Assembly (NCBI RefSeq): GCF_004135205.1
Contig: NZ_CP035490.1
Span: forward strand, 2,559,501-2,623,500
Length of the DNA stretch: 64,000 nucleotides
Direction: 5' to 3'
DNA from: Hahella sp. KA22
GTDB taxonomy: Bacteria; Pseudomonadota; Gammaproteobacteria; Pseudomonadales; Oleiphilaceae
The translations under genes were made by a program, and so were the position numbers. The notes beneath the pieces are model-generated. The model was not told where the DNA came from and ran no database searches. It was given only the letters and a program-made list of their open reading frames with translations. Positions 29,664 to 39,687 of this stretch are shown here, piece after piece; position 1 is the stretch's first letter, and every line of letters starts with the position of its first letter.

Positions 29664-30362
29664 TTACTGGGTTTCCTGAGAGCGATTCTGGGTTTCTCCG
29701 TCACGCATCAGATTTTTGATCTTTTCGGATATCTCTTTGATCTGATCGTTCTTGTTGGGGATTTCCAGGCGTGTGCGCTTGAGCGCCTCGCGAGCGTGTT
29801 TGAAATGCTTTTCGGCACCGGCTTTGTCGTTCTGAGCCACAAGGCTTTCCGCCATTTGCAGTTGGCTGCCGATTTCCACATCAAGCGCCATCTCGCGCAG
29901 GTGGTGGCTATATTCCTCATATAGAGGGACGGGCAGTGAGCCGCGCAGCTTGAAGCGCTGTAGTTTTTGCAGGCACTCGGAAAGAGAGCGTTGGATAGCG
30001 GCTACCGCAGCGTCGCTGGTGACTATTTTTTGCGCCTGGGGAAGAAGAACGCCGGTCTTTAGGTCGCGCTCCCTTTGTTTCAGGTTGTCCAGAAGGATGC
30101 GTAGCTCTTCCGACTTGCGGTCCATTTTGGTCATGGACTGGGCGATTTCAATCATGGCGTGGTTGAGGCTGATAGCGATGTTGGCGGAATCATCCACTCG
30201 CATGATGACCTGAAATAACGAATTTATTTCTTCGTATTTTTGTTTTAACGATTTAAGTTGGCTTTGACGATAAGCTAACGCCTGCTGTCGCGAGTACATA
30301 ACGCCGCTAATGATGATCGAGGCGGTTATGAAAACAGCGAGCAAGACGATTAAAGTTGTCAT
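29664..30362 (-). CDS. Membrane-anchored coiled-coil protein, conserved beside fadBA-topA
   Basis: 232 residues transcribed leftward. One N-terminal helix (about 3-22, TLIVLLAVFITASIIISGVM) is followed by long helices rich in Lys, Glu and Gln, typical of a coiled-coil protein anchored in the membrane. No catalytic motif. A similarly placed hypothetical gene lies between fadA and topA in Pseudomonas aeruginosa as I recall. This supports a real, conserved gene, but its function is unknown. Confidence 0.75.
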   Translation of the reverse strand: MTTLIVLLAVFITASIIISGVMYSRQQALAYRQSQLKSLKQKYEEINSLFQVIMRVDDSANIAISLNHAMIEIAQSMTKMDRKSEELRILLDNLKQRERDLKTGVLLPQAQKIVTSDAAVAAIQRSLSECLQKLQRFKLRGSLPVPLYEEYSHHLREMALDVEIGSQLQMAESLVAQNDKAGAEKHFKHAREALKRTRLEIPNKNDQIKEISEKIKNLMRDGETQNRSQETQ

Positions 30363-30519
30363 ATAAAAGGCGGCGGAAGCATTTATAAATTTATGTGTCG
30401 TTCTTATTAAGTGTTAACGACATTGTGGGGTAGGGCAAGTTATCGGAGTTAAATAGACGCCGACAAACTGGGCCTGGCCGGCTATTTTTACTTTAAATAC
30501 CAGATTTTCTGGCAATCAC

Positions 30520-30547
30520 TTGACCCGTCGACTACAACCTCTAATAT
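30520..30547 (+). promoter_or_regulatory. Candidate topA promoter
   Basis: TTGACC at 30520-30525 and TAATAT at 30542-30547 with a 16-base spacer. The start would then be near 30554, leaving a short leader before the ATG at 30587. This also argues against using an in-frame ATG at 30548. Confidence 0.55.
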
Positions 30548-30586
30548 ATGACGGCTATTTCAACTAGGAGCAAAGAACCATCCGCT

Positions 30587-33202
30587 ATGGGTAAATCGCT
30601 GGTAATCGTGGAGTCCCCTGCAAAGGCAAAAACCATAAACAAATATCTTGGTTCGGAATATGTAGTCAAATCCAGTGTGGGGCATATTCGTGATTTGCCG
30701 ACCAGTGGAGGTAAGGAAACATCATCTCCGAAAGAGCGTGCGGCGGAAGCGGCGAAAATGCGCAAGCTGCCTGCTGAAGAGCGCGAAAGCATCAAGAAAC
30801 GTAAAGCCCGGGATCAGCTGATCTCTCGTATGGGCGTTGACCCTGAAAATGATTGGGCGGCCCGCTACGAGGTCCTTCCAGGTAAAGAAAAAGTCGTTGA
30901 AGAATTGAGGCGTCTGGCGAAAAGCGCCGACCAGATCTATCTCGCAACGGACTTGGACCGTGAAGGAGAGGCTATCGCCTGGCATCTAAAAGAATCTATT
31001 GGCGGCGATGACTCCCGTTATCGTCGCGTGGTCTTTAACGAGATCACAAAATCCGCCATAACTGAGGCGTTTAAAAGTCCCGGTCAGCTTGATTACAATC
31101 GCGTAAACGCCCAGCAGGCGCGCCGCTTTCTCGACCGCGTGGTCGGTTATATGGTGTCGCCGCTGCTGTGGTCCAAGATTGCGCGTGGTTTGTCCGCTGG
31201 GCGGGTGCAATCCGTCGCGGTGCGTCTGATTGTTGAGCGCGAGCGTGAAATCCGCGCCTTTACGCCGGAAGAATACTGGGAATTGCATGCGCTACTGTCC
31301 AAGAGTAAGCAGCAGGCTAAATTCCAGGTCGCCAAATATAAGGGTGAGAACTACAGACCTACCAACAAGGAGCAGTCTGACAAGCTGACTGCGTTGCTGG
31401 AGTCGCAGGCGTTCAAGGTCGTCAATCGCGAGGATAAGCCCTCCGTCACCAAAGCGCCGGCGCCATTTATCACCTCTACCTTGCAGCAGGCGGCGAGCAC
31501 CCGTTTAGGGTTTAGCGTTAAGAAGACCATGGTGTTGGCGCAGCGTCTCTATGAGGCGGGCTACATCACTTATATGAGAACGGACTCCACCAACCTGTCT
31601 GCTGATGCGGTGAGCGCCTGTCGTGAATTTATCGGCAAGAAGTTTGGCGATAAATATCTGCCTGAAAGCCCGAAGACATACGTGAGTAAAGAGCGGGCCC
31701 AGGAAGCGCACGAGGCGATACGTCCTTCCGATATCAATGTAGGCTCCAATCATATTTCCGGTCTCGAAAAAGACGCCGAAAAGCTGTATGACCTTATTTG
31801 GCGTCAATTTGTAGCCTGTCAGATGGAAAACGCGCGCTTCCTGAGCACCAGTATTCAGGTGCAGGCGGGAGACTTTGAGCTCAGAACCCGTGGCCGACTT
31901 CTGCAGTTCGACGGCTTCCTTAAGGTGCTGCCTGCGCAAGCGAAGAAGGATGACGAAGCGGAGTTGCCGGCGTTCGAAATCAACGATCAGTTGGATCTGG
32001 ATAAACTGGAGCCGACGCAGCACTTCACTAAGCCGGCGCCGCGCTATACGGAAGCAACGCTGGTTAAAGAGCTGGAAAAGCGGAGTATCGGGCGTCCTTC
32101 TACTTATGCGTCAATCATCTCCACCATTCAGGAGCGCGGCTATGTGAAGCTGGCCAACCGGCGTTTCTATGCGGAGAAGATGGGCGATATCGTGACGGAC
32201 CGTTTGACGGAAGCCTTTACAGATCTGATGGATTACGGCTTTACGGCGAAGATGGAAGGTCAGCTGGATGAGATCGCGTCTGGCAACGAGGGCTGGAAGC
32301 AGGTTCTCAACGCTTTCTACTCTGATTTCGCCAAGAAGCTGGAAAAGGCGGACATGGAAGGCGGTATGCGCGCTAATCAGGCGGTGCAGACGGAAATTAC
32401 ATGTCCGACCTGTTCGCGCCCGATGCAGATACGTACAGCTTCCACTGGCGTGTTCCTTGGATGTTCCGGTTATGCGCTGCCGCCAAAAGAGCGTTGTAAG
32501 ACGACGATCAACCTGATTCCTGGCGATGAGGTGATTCGTGCGGACGATGAAGAGGGCGAGGCGAATGCGCTGCGCGCGAAAAAGCGCTGTCCGATTTGCG
32601 ATACCGCCATGGATAGTTACGTCATTGATGAAACCCGCAAGCTGCACGTGTGCGGGAATAACCCGGACTGTGAAGGTTATGAGATTGAAGGCGGGCAGTT
32701 TAAGGTGGCTGGCTACGATGGGCCGACACTGGAGTGCGACAAGTGTGGCGCTGAGATGCAGCTTAAAACCGGCCGCTTTGGGAAGTACTTCGGTTGCACC
32801 AGTTCAACCTGTGGCAATACCCGCAAGCTGTTGAAGAATGGCGAGCCTGCGCCGCCCAAGATGGAGCCTGTAGTCATGCCCGAGTTGGCGTGCGACAAGG
32901 TTGACGATATCTTTGTGTTGCGCGATGGCGCTTCAGGCTTGTTCCTGGCAGCGAGTAAGTTTCCCAAAAACCGTGAAACCCGCGCACCACTGGTGGAGGA
33001 ACTGATTCCTCACAAGAAGGAAATTGATCCTAAGCACCACTACCTGCTGGATGCGCCTGCGCGTGATCCAGAAGGAAATCCGGCGATTATCCGCTTCAGT
33101 CGCAAGACCAAGCAGCAGTATGTTATGTCGGAGAAGGATGGTAAGCCCACTGGCTGGTCGGCTTTCTACAAAGATGGAAAGTGGGCGGCTAAAGACAAAT
33201 AG
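30587..33202 (+). CDS. topA: DNA topoisomerase I
   Basis: 871 residues, close to the E. coli enzyme. Relaxes negative supercoils. The start at 30587 gives [20 protein letters not shown], the family N-terminus. The Toprim acidic motif [10 protein letters not shown] is at 121-130 with Glu9 upstream; active Tyr329 is in [13 protein letters not shown]. Three C-terminal Cys4 zinc repeats are visible: [31 protein letters not shown] and [16 protein letters not shown]. The domain order matches E. coli TopA. Confidence 0.98.
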   Translation: MGKSLVIVESPAKAKTINKYLGSEYVVKSSVGHIRDLPTSGGKETSSPKERAAEAAKMRKLPAEERESIKKRKARDQLISRMGVDPENDWAARYEVLPGKEKVVEELRRLAKSADQIYLATDLDREGEAIAWHLKESIGGDDSRYRRVVFNEITKSAITEAFKSPGQLDYNRVNAQQARRFLDRVVGYMVSPLLWSKIARGLSAGRVQSVAVRLIVEREREIRAFTPEEYWELHALLSKSKQQAKFQVAKYKGENYRPTNKEQSDKLTALLESQAFKVVNREDKPSVTKAPAPFITSTLQQAASTRLGFSVKKTMVLAQRLYEAGYITYMRTDSTNLSADAVSACREFIGKKFGDKYLPESPKTYVSKERAQEAHEAIRPSDINVGSNHISGLEKDAEKLYDLIWRQFVACQMENARFLSTSIQVQAGDFELRTRGRLLQFDGFLKVLPAQAKKDDEAELPAFEINDQLDLDKLEPTQHFTKPAPRYTEATLVKELEKRSIGRPSTYASIISTIQERGYVKLANRRFYAEKMGDIVTDRLTEAFTDLMDYGFTAKMEGQLDEIASGNEGWKQVLNAFYSDFAKKLEKADMEGGMRANQAVQTEITCPTCSRPMQIRTASTGVFLGCSGYALPPKERCKTTINLIPGDEVIRADDEEGEANALRAKKRCPICDTAMDSYVIDETRKLHVCGNNPDCEGYEIEGGQFKVAGYDGPTLECDKCGAEMQLKTGRFGKYFGCTSSTCGNTRKLLKNGEPAPPKMEPVVMPELACDKVDDIFVLRDGASGLFLAASKFPKNRETRAPLVEELIPHKKEIDPKHHYLLDAPARDPEGNPAIIRFSRKTKQQYVMSEKDGKPTGWSAFYKDGKWAAKDK

Positions 33203-33221
33203 TTCGTAAGCGTAGAAAGAG

Positions 33222-33251
33222 AAAGGGCGGTTTGATCACCGCCCTTTTTTG
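33222..33251 (+). terminator. Terminator of topA
   Basis: AAAGGGCGGT and ACCGCCCTTT form a stem around TTGATC, followed by TTTTG. Strong Rho-independent pattern directly after the topA stop. Confidence 0.9.
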
Positions 33252-33292
33252 TTTGCCTGATATTTTCGATGTTTCTAGACGGGTGCGTTGAT

Positions 33293-34180
33293 TTATCTCT
33301 TCAATCGCGCCAGCAGGCTGGATGTATCCCAGCGACCTCCGCCCATGGATTGCACTTCAGCGTAAAATTGGTCGACGAGAGCGGTGATGGGAAGTCGGGC
33401 TTTGTTGTTGGAGGCCTCGCGTAAGCAAATGGATAAATCCTTGCGCATGAGGTCTACGGCGAAACCGTGCTCGTAGTCTCCGGCGATCATGGTCTTATGG
33501 CGATTTTCCATTTGCCAGGATTGCGCGGCTCCTTTGGATATGACGTTCACCACTTGCTGTGGGTCCAGGTCGGCCTGTTCTGCAAAGTGCAGTGCTTCCG
33601 CCAGTCCTTGTACTAATCCTGCGATAGCGATCTGGTTGGCCATTTTGGTTAGCTGGCCGCTGCCGGCATGTCCCATCAGTGTTGCAGCGCGGCTGTAGTG
33701 TTTGAGGAGGGGCTCCGCTCTAGCAAAATCTTTTTCTTCTCCTCCGCACATAATGGTCAGTGCGCCGTTCTCTGCGCCCTGTTGCCCACCGGATACGGGG
33801 GCGTCAAGAAAGCCTATGTTACGCTCCTGGGCGGCCTCAAACAGCTCCTTGGCGACGCTGGCTGATGCGGTGGTGTGGTCGATGATGAGGGAGCCTTTGC
33901 GCAACTGGTTGATCAGGCCTTCATCGCCCAAATAGATGTTGCGCAGATCGTTGTCGTCACCGACGCAAGAGATAATGACGTCACATTGGGCGGCGTCCCG
34001 CAGCTTGCGGATGAACTTGCCGGTGTGGGTTTTCAGCCAGCGCTCTGATTTTTCAACGTTGCGGTTGTAAACGGTGACTTGGTGGCCATTGTTGGCGAGA
34101 TGGCCGGCCATCGGGAATCCCATGACGCCGAGGCCGATGAAACAAATTCTTCCTAATGCGGCGGTTTCAGTTGATTCCAT
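33293..34180 (-). CDS. NAD(P)-dependent beta-hydroxyacid dehydrogenase family protein
   Basis: 295 residues. The cofactor motif CFIGLGVMGFPMAGHLANNG and the substrate motif FLDAPVSGGQQGAENGALTI are diagnostic of the 3-hydroxyisobutyrate dehydrogenase / GarR family. The catalytic Lys is in GSGQLTKMANQ. It oxidises a beta-hydroxyacid such as 3-hydroxyisobutyrate or tartronate semialdehyde; substrate not determinable. It is transcribed leftward, convergent with topA, after the gltA terminator. Confidence 0.9.
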   Translation of the reverse strand: MESTETAALGRICFIGLGVMGFPMAGHLANNGHQVTVYNRNVEKSERWLKTHTGKFIRKLRDAAQCDVIISCVGDDNDLRNIYLGDEGLINQLRKGSLIIDHTTASASVAKELFEAAQERNIGFLDAPVSGGQQGAENGALTIMCGGEEKDFARAEPLLKHYSRAATLMGHAGSGQLTKMANQIAIAGLVQGLAEALHFAEQADLDPQQVVNVISKGAAQSWQMENRHKTMIAGDYEHGFAVDLMRKDLSICLREASNNKARLPITALVDQFYAEVQSMGGGRWDTSSLLARLKR

Positions 34181-34242
34181 GTTTATCTTCCTGGAGTGGT
34201 TAAATCCAATGGGTTAATAGTGCGCGGGTTGCTCCAATAAAG

Positions 34243-34264
34243 AAAGGCCGCATAAGCGGCCTTT
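34243..34264 (-). terminator. Terminator of gltA
   Basis: AAAGGCCGC (34243-34251) pairs with GCGGCCTTT (34256-34264) around ATAA. In the leftward direction a T-rich tract CTTTATTGG follows the stem. Ends gltA before the dehydrogenase gene. Confidence 0.8.
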
Positions 34265-34285
34265 GCAAGTCAACCGGCAAACTAT

Positions 34286-35560
34286 TTATTTGCTTGGGTA
34301 GTCTCTGGAGGTGTGTCCAGTGTACAGCTGGCGTGGACGACCGATCCGGTAAGAGGAGCTCACCATTTCGTGCCAGTGAGAGAACCAGCCGATGGTTCTC
34401 GCCATGGCGAAGATGACGGTGAACATGGAAACCGGAATGCCCACGGCGCGCAGGATGATGCCGGAGTAGAAGTCCACGTTGGGGTAGAGTTTTTTCTCTA
34501 CGAAGTATGGGTCTTCCAGGGCGATGCGCTCCAGTTCGCGTGCGATGCGGAACAGTGGGTCGTTCTCGCAGCCAAGCTCTTTTAATACGTCGTCGCAGGT
34601 CTGCTTCATGACTTTGGCGCGAGGGTCGAAGTTTTTGTAGACCCGGTGTCCGAAGCCCATCAGGCGGAAAGGATCGCTCTTGTCCTTGGCGCGCTGAATG
34701 AATTCTGGAATGCGGGACTCGTCGCCGATTTCCAGAAGCATGTTCAACACTGCTTCGTTAGCGCCGCCGTGAGCGGGCCCCCATAGCGCAGCAATACCGG
34801 AAGCGATACAGGCGAAGGGGTTGGCGCCGGAGGAGCCGGCCAGACGTACGGTTGATGTGGATGCGTTTTGTTCATGGTCCGCATGCAAAACAAAGATGCG
34901 GTCCATGGCCTTGGCGACTACAGGATTGACCTGATAGGGCTCGCAAGGAGTGCCGAACATCATGTGCAGGAAGTTGCCTGCATAGTCCAGATCGTTTCTG
35001 GGATACATGAACGGCTGGCCGGTGGAGTACTTGTAGCACATCGCCGCCAGGGTTGGCATTTTCGCCATCAGACGGAATGCTGCGATTTCGCGATGGTGTT
35101 CATCGGAGAAGTCCATCGTGTCGTGATAGAACGCGGACAGGGCGCCGACAACGCCGCACATGATCGCCATTGGGTGAGCGTCGCGCCGGAAACCGTTGAA
35201 GAAGTTTCTCAGCTGCTCGTGGATCATAGTGTGATTTTTTACCGTGCTACGAAACTCTTCCGCCTGCTCTGCAGTAGGCAGTTCGCCGTGTATCAGTAAG
35301 TAGCAGACTTCAAGATAGTCGGACTTTTCGGCCAACTGTTCTATAGGATACCCACGGTGTAGTAGTACGCCATTGGCGCCATCTATATAAGTGATTTGCG
35401 ATTCGCAGGCTGCGGTTGATACGAAGCCTGGATCGTAGGTAAACAAACCTTCTTCAACCAATCCTCTGACATCTATGACGTCTGGGCCGGTGGTGCCGGA
35501 ATAAACCGGAAGCTCGATTGTTTTACCATTGACCGATAACGTCGCTTTCTTGTCAGTCAT
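34286..35560 (-). CDS. gltA: Citrate synthase (type II)
   Basis: 424 residues. Condenses acetyl-CoA and oxaloacetate to citrate. The catalytic loops are evident: a His in the [20 protein letters not shown] stretch, and the central [20 protein letters not shown]. Length is typical of the NADH-sensitive hexameric enzyme of Gram-negatives, beginning [20 protein letters not shown]. It is divergent from sdhC, the same arrangement as in Pseudomonas and E. coli. A GGAGAG ribosome site precedes the start. Confidence 0.98.
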   Translation of the reverse strand: MTDKKATLSVNGKTIELPVYSGTTGPDVIDVRGLVEEGLFTYDPGFVSTAACESQITYIDGANGVLLHRGYPIEQLAEKSDYLEVCYLLIHGELPTAEQAEEFRSTVKNHTMIHEQLRNFFNGFRRDAHPMAIMCGVVGALSAFYHDTMDFSDEHHREIAAFRLMAKMPTLAAMCYKYSTGQPFMYPRNDLDYAGNFLHMMFGTPCEPYQVNPVVAKAMDRIFVLHADHEQNASTSTVRLAGSSGANPFACIASGIAALWGPAHGGANEAVLNMLLEIGDESRIPEFIQRAKDKSDPFRLMGFGHRVYKNFDPRAKVMKQTCDDVLKELGCENDPLFRIARELERIALEDPYFVEKKLYPNVDFYSGIILRAVGIPVSMFTVIFAMARTIGWFSHWHEMVSSSYRIGRPRQLYTGHTSRDYPSK

Positions 35561-35712
35561 GGTGCTCTCCTATATCGACTTAAAGTGATGCGTACGTGTT
35601 TACCGGGCATAGACGCCCGGTCGTGTTTACAGGCCGACTTCTAAGTAGGTCTGACGTTGTTTGCGCAATGGCGTCAATCGCACGCGGCGCCGGTTAGGAC
35701 CGGCGGGCGGAG

Positions 35713-35728
35713 ACTGACGCGCGTCAGT
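35713..35728. promoter_or_regulatory. Perfect 16-bp palindrome upstream of gltA
   Basis: ACTGACGC-GCGTCAGT reads identically on both strands. It lies about 153 bases before the gltA start. Such symmetry in a control region suggests a dimeric repressor or activator site; the protein is unknown. Confidence 0.5.
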
Positions 35729-36051
35729 GGCCTCTCAGCCTTTATTCTGGCTTTATACAAGGTCGGCTTAATAAAAAGCGAGGTCATAATAATGGTCTGA
35801 CCGACTTTTTTTAAGCCCTTGTAATGAAAATACTGCCGACGGTGTTTAAAAAACACCAATTAAAATAGCTTATAAAGAGTAGGGGCGTTGCTTTATCAGT
35901 AAAGAAAACGGAGCCTTCGAATACGTAAAAAATACTTCCGGGTATTGAGCCGAGGGGCTTCACGCTGCGTAAGAAAGAATAAATTGCCGGCTCAAATCCA
36001 AAAAGCTCATGTCCGGCGCTAAATTAAGTGGGCTATAAACGGTTGTTGCGT

Positions 36052-36080
36052 TTGTAATTTACCAGGTGGGAAACTATAAT
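36052..36080 (+). promoter_or_regulatory. Candidate sdhCDAB promoter
   Basis: TTGTAA at 36052-36057 and TATAAT at 36075-36080 with an ideal 17-base spacer, directed toward sdhC and about 98 bases from its start codon. Confidence 0.7.
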
Positions 36081-36177
36081 CTGCAACCCGTAAGCGGAGG
36101 CCTCATAAGGATTCCCGCCGCCAAATAGGTCCATTCTTAAATAATCCGCCTGTATGGCTATAATCGAGTGTGAAGCT

Positions 36178-36552
36178 GTGAATAGCAAAAGACCTGTTAA
36201 TCTAGATCTGACGAAATTCCATTTTCCTCTACCCGCAATTACATCTATTCTGCATCGGATATCAGGTGTAATTATCTTCATTGCAATAGCGTTCCTGTTG
36301 TGGGGGCTCGACGCATCTCTGGCGAGCAAGGAAAGTTTTGCTTCCCTTCAGTCAGTCATGGACAGTTTTCTTGCAAAATTAATTCTTTGGGGCATTCTCG
36401 CCGCATTGTTCTATCACTTCGTCGCTGGCATCAAGCACCTCATCATGGATGCTGGGATCGGTGAAACCCTGAAGGGCGGGCAGATCGCAGCGAAGGTTGT
36501 GATAGCCGTGTCTGTTGTGCTCATTCTGTTGGCGGGAGTTTGGATATGGTAA
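36178..36552 (+). CDS. sdhC: Succinate dehydrogenase cytochrome b556 subunit
   Basis: 124 residues from a GTG start at 36178, chosen because VNSKRPVNLDLTKFHFPLPA matches the usual family start; an ATG at 36154 would add eight residues. Three membrane helices are evident. Quinone-pocket residues Ser23 and Arg27 lie in SILHRISG; the probable heme-b His80 is in FYHFVAGIKHLIMD. It anchors SdhAB to the membrane. The stop overlaps sdhD by seven bases (ATGGTAA). Confidence 0.94.
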   Translation: MNSKRPVNLDLTKFHFPLPAITSILHRISGVIIFIAIAFLLWGLDASLASKESFASLQSVMDSFLAKLILWGILAALFYHFVAGIKHLIMDAGIGETLKGGQIAAKVVIAVSVVLILLAGVWIW

Positions 36553-36893
36553 CCAGCGTCACCAATTTAGGCCGTAGCGGCGCATATGATTGGATGGTGC
36601 AGCGGGTCTCCGCTGTTGTGTTGGCTCTTTATACTGCATTTATGGTTGGCGTCCTGGTGTTTACGCCGGATCTGACCTATGAAGTATGGAGCGCACTGTT
36701 CGCCAAGACTTGGATGAGAATTTTCTCCCTTGCTGCGTTGATGGCGCTTGGCGCCCACGCGTGGATTGGTTTGTGGACGATTACCACAGACTACATGAAA
36801 AACGGCGTGGTCCGTTTCGTGGCGCAAGCAGCGTGCGGAACTATCATGTTCGTTTACTTCATCTGGGGCGTGCAAATTTTGTGGGGGCTGTAA
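36546..36893 (+). CDS. sdhD: Succinate dehydrogenase membrane anchor subunit
   Basis: 115 residues starting at the ATG at 36546, with GGGAG upstream, overlapping sdhC. Contains YDWMVQRVSAVVLALYTAFM, the quinone-site part, then ALGAHAWIGLWTITTDYMKN with the heme/quinone-region residues. Three membrane helices. Forms the anchor with SdhC. Followed by sdhA after three bases. Confidence 0.94.
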   Translation: MVTSVTNLGRSGAYDWMVQRVSAVVLALYTAFMVGVLVFTPDLTYEVWSALFAKTWMRIFSLAALMALGAHAWIGLWTITTDYMKNGVVRFVAQAACGTIMFVYFIWGVQILWGL

Positions 36894-36896
36894 TCC

Positions 36897-38669
36897 ATGT
36901 CTAAGCTTAGAACTCTTTCTTACGATGCGATTGTAATCGGCGGCGGCGGCGCCGGGATGCGCGCGGCCCTGCAATTGACAGAGTCCGGCGTGAAAACCGC
37001 TTGTATCACCAAAGTATTCCCAACCCGTTCTCACACTGTTTCCGCTCAAGGCGGGATCACCTGCGCCATCGCCAGTTCGGACCCGAATGATGATTGGCGC
37101 TGGCATATGTACGACACCGTCAAGGGGTCGGACTATATCGGCGATCAGGATGCAATCGAATATATGTGTTCGGTAGGTCCCCAGGCAGTATTTGAACTGG
37201 AGCACATGGGGCTGCCTTTCTCCCGTACGGAGACAGGACGTATCTATCAGCGTCCTTTCGGCGGTCAGTCCAAAGATTTCGGTAAGGGCGGCCAGGCTGC
37301 TCGCACCTGCGCGGCGGCGGACCGTACTGGTCACGCGCTGCTGCACACTCTGTATCAAGGCAACCTGCGTGGCGGCACTACCTTTTTGAATGAATGGTAT
37401 GCGGTCGATCTGGTGAAAAACCAGTCCGGCGCGGTAGTTGGCGTAACGGCTATCTGCATCGAAACCGGTGAAACTGTGTACGTCAAGGCCAAGGCGACAG
37501 TTCTGGCCACCGGCGGCGCAGGCCGTATCTACGCATCCACCACTAACGCATTAATCAATACTGGCGACGGCGTCGGTATGGCTCTTCGCGCAGGCTTCCC
37601 GGCGCAAGACATGGAAATGTGGCAGTTCCATCCAACTGGTATCGCTGAGGCTGGCGTATTGGTGACGGAAGGTTGTCGTGGTGAAGGCGGTTATTTGATC
37701 AATGGCGAAGGCGAGCGTTTCATGGAGCGCTATGCGCCTAACGCGAAAGATTTGGCCGGTCGTGACGTAGTCGCCCGCTCCATGATTATGGAGATCCTTG
37801 AAGGTCGAGGTTGCGGCCCCAACAAAGACCACGTATTGCTGAAGCTGGATCATCTGGGTGAAGAGACGCTGCACCTGCGTTTGCCAGGTATCGTGGAGTT
37901 GTCGAAAACATTCGCGCACGTAGATCCTGCAAAAGAACCTATTCCGGTTGTTCCAACCTGTCACTACATGATGGGCGGTATTCCGACCAACATCGGCGGT
38001 CAGGCATTGACTCAGGACGCTAACGGCAACGACATCGTCATCGACGGCCTGTTCGCCTGCGGCGAAGTCGCATGCGTATCCGTTCATGGCGCAAATCGCC
38101 TGGGCGGCAACTCGCTGTTGGATCTGGTGGTATTTGGTCGCGCAGCGGGACTTCACATCGAGAAGATGTTGAAGGACGGTTACGGTGTGGACGATGCTTC
38201 TGAATCTGATATTGATGCAACCATGGCGCGTCTGGACAGACTGAACAGCGGCTCCGGCTCTGAAAAAGTGGCGGAAGTACGTAAAGACCTTCAGAACACG
38301 ATGCAGCTATATTTCGGTGTATTCCGCGATGGCGAAAGCATGCAGAAAGGTCTGAAGCTGCTGGAAGAATTGGGCGGACGTGTTAAGAACACTGTTCTTG
38401 AAGACAAGAGTATGGCGTTCAATACCGCTCGCATCGAAGCTTTAGAGCTGGATAACCTGTACGAAGTCGCTTATGCGACAGCGGTTGCGGCTGAAGAAAG
38501 AAAGGAAAGCCGCGGAGCGCACGCCCGTAACGACTACACTGAACGGGACGACGACAATTGGCTGAAGCACTCTCTTTACCACCCTGTGGACAAGCGGGTA
38601 AGCAAGCGGGAAGTGAACTTCGCGCCTAAGATTGTGGAGCCATTTCCTCCAAAAGCTCGTAGTTACTAG
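36897..38669 (+). CDS. sdhA: Succinate dehydrogenase flavoprotein subunit
   Basis: 590 residues. Oxidises succinate to fumarate with covalent FAD at His46 in SHTVSAQGG. The dinucleotide motif [10 protein letters not shown] is at 15-24. Substrate-binding parts include [20 protein letters not shown] and the [14 protein letters not shown] region. The C-terminal end reads FPPKARSY. Part of sdhCDAB with sdhB 21 bases downstream. Confidence 0.98.
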   Translation: MSKLRTLSYDAIVIGGGGAGMRAALQLTESGVKTACITKVFPTRSHTVSAQGGITCAIASSDPNDDWRWHMYDTVKGSDYIGDQDAIEYMCSVGPQAVFELEHMGLPFSRTETGRIYQRPFGGQSKDFGKGGQAARTCAAADRTGHALLHTLYQGNLRGGTTFLNEWYAVDLVKNQSGAVVGVTAICIETGETVYVKAKATVLATGGAGRIYASTTNALINTGDGVGMALRAGFPAQDMEMWQFHPTGIAEAGVLVTEGCRGEGGYLINGEGERFMERYAPNAKDLAGRDVVARSMIMEILEGRGCGPNKDHVLLKLDHLGEETLHLRLPGIVELSKTFAHVDPAKEPIPVVPTCHYMMGGIPTNIGGQALTQDANGNDIVIDGLFACGEVACVSVHGANRLGGNSLLDLVVFGRAAGLHIEKMLKDGYGVDDASESDIDATMARLDRLNSGSGSEKVAEVRKDLQNTMQLYFGVFRDGESMQKGLKLLEELGGRVKNTVLEDKSMAFNTARIEALELDNLYEVAYATAVAAEERKESRGAHARNDYTERDDDNWLKHSLYHPVDKRVSKREVNFAPKIVEPFPPKARSY

Positions 38670-38690
38670 TGTCGTTGGGGAGACAGAGTT

Positions 38691-39395
38691 ATGTTGGTAA
38701 GCATCTATCGTTATAATCCGGAAGTTGACGAAGCTCCCTACATGCAGGATGTGGAGCTGGAAGTTCCTGCGGGCAAGGACCTTATGGTTCTGGACGTGTT
38801 GGGACTGATGAAAGAAAAAGATCCGACTCTGGCGTATCGTCGCTCATGCCGTGAAGGCGTGTGCGGCTCAGACGGCATGAACATGAACGGCAAAAACGGC
38901 TTGGCGTGCATCACTCCTCTTTCTCAGGTAGTGAAAAACAACAAGCTGGTTTTGCGTCCGTTGCCAGGGTTGCCGGTTATTCGCGACCTGGTTGTGGATA
39001 TGGCGATTTTCTACAAGCAATACGAGAAAATTAAGCCATTCCTGGTGAATGACAATCCGCCTCCGGCGATTGAGCGATTGCAGTCACCCGAAGAGCGTGA
39101 AAAGCTGGACGGCCTGTATGAATGTATTCTTTGTGCGTGCTGTTCTACTTCATGCCCGTCGTTCTGGTGGAACCCAGATAAGTTCGTTGGTCCCGCAGGC
39201 TTGTTGCAGGCATACAGATTCCTGGTTGACAGTCGCGACACTTCTACCGAAGAAAGATTGGCGAATCTCGACGACCCGTTCAGCGTATTCCGCTGCCGGG
39301 GTATCATGAATTGCGTAAGCGTTTGCCCGAAAGGTCTGAATCCAACCAGAGCCATCGGCCACATACGCAATATGCTCTTACAGCGTGCTACTTAA
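38691..39395 (+). CDS. sdhB: Succinate dehydrogenase iron-sulfur subunit
   Basis: 234 residues. The [2Fe-2S] ligands Cys53, Cys58, Asp61 and Cys73 lie in CREGVCGSDGMNMNGKNGLA plus C; an Asp at the third position is also seen in E. coli. The [4Fe-4S] and [3Fe-4S] clusters are provided by CILCACCSTSCPSFWWNPDK and CRGIMNCVSVCPKGLNP. It passes electrons from SdhA to the quinone. Followed by a 292-base leader to sucA. Confidence 0.98.
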   Translation: MLVSIYRYNPEVDEAPYMQDVELEVPAGKDLMVLDVLGLMKEKDPTLAYRRSCREGVCGSDGMNMNGKNGLACITPLSQVVKNNKLVLRPLPGLPVIRDLVVDMAIFYKQYEKIKPFLVNDNPPPAIERLQSPEEREKLDGLYECILCACCSTSCPSFWWNPDKFVGPAGLLQAYRFLVDSRDTSTEERLANLDDPFSVFRCRGIMNCVSVCPKGLNPTRAIGHIRNMLLQRAT

Positions 39396-39465
39396 AACTA
39401 TAATTTAAAAAATTACACTGTTACGGTCGTTGCTGAATTAGCTGTCTATACTAAGAAGCTAATAG

Positions 39466-39566
39466 CGCGCGCGTGTTGCAGAACATGCGCGCGACATAAA
39501 CAAACTGAACTGGTAGGAAATCCACTCCCTCTATTGAAAGGACGGGGTGGTTTACTGTTGTAAACC
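39466..39566 (+). promoter_or_regulatory. Two hairpins between sdhB and sucA, candidate leader element
   Basis: A 12-bp stem with one G-T pair (39466-39477 with 39482-39493, loop GCAG) and a 7-bp stem GGTTTAC-TGTT-GTAAACC (39549-39566). Neither is followed by a T run, so they are not terminators. They may be processing sites or part of a cis-regulatory RNA; a sucA-II motif is known in Pseudomonadales, but I cannot confirm a match. Confidence 0.45.
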
Positions 39567-39687
39567 TACGGGGTTATGCAGATGTCCTCTGCGCTATCTG
39601 TGGTTTGGCACGCCTTTGCGACGCTGGAACGAGCCGTAATCAGTGGCCTTAAGCAGATAGTTCCCTGATGCAACCAAGGCGAGCTAT

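Larger units (their letters stand above)
35561..36177. other. Divergent gltA-sdhC intergenic region
   Basis: A 617-base control region with no gene. It contains small hairpins (CCGGGC/GCCCGG 35603-35620; GGTGTTT-AAA-AAACACC 35841-35857), a perfect 16-bp palindrome at 35713-35728, and a sigma-70-like promoter toward sdh at 36052-36080. I found no confident gltA promoter. Confidence 0.5.

Noticed and set aside
36159-36164. A perfect TATAAT just before sdhC
   Set aside because: Transcription from it would begin almost at the start codon, leaving no room for a ribosome site; the promoter at 36052-36080 is better placed.
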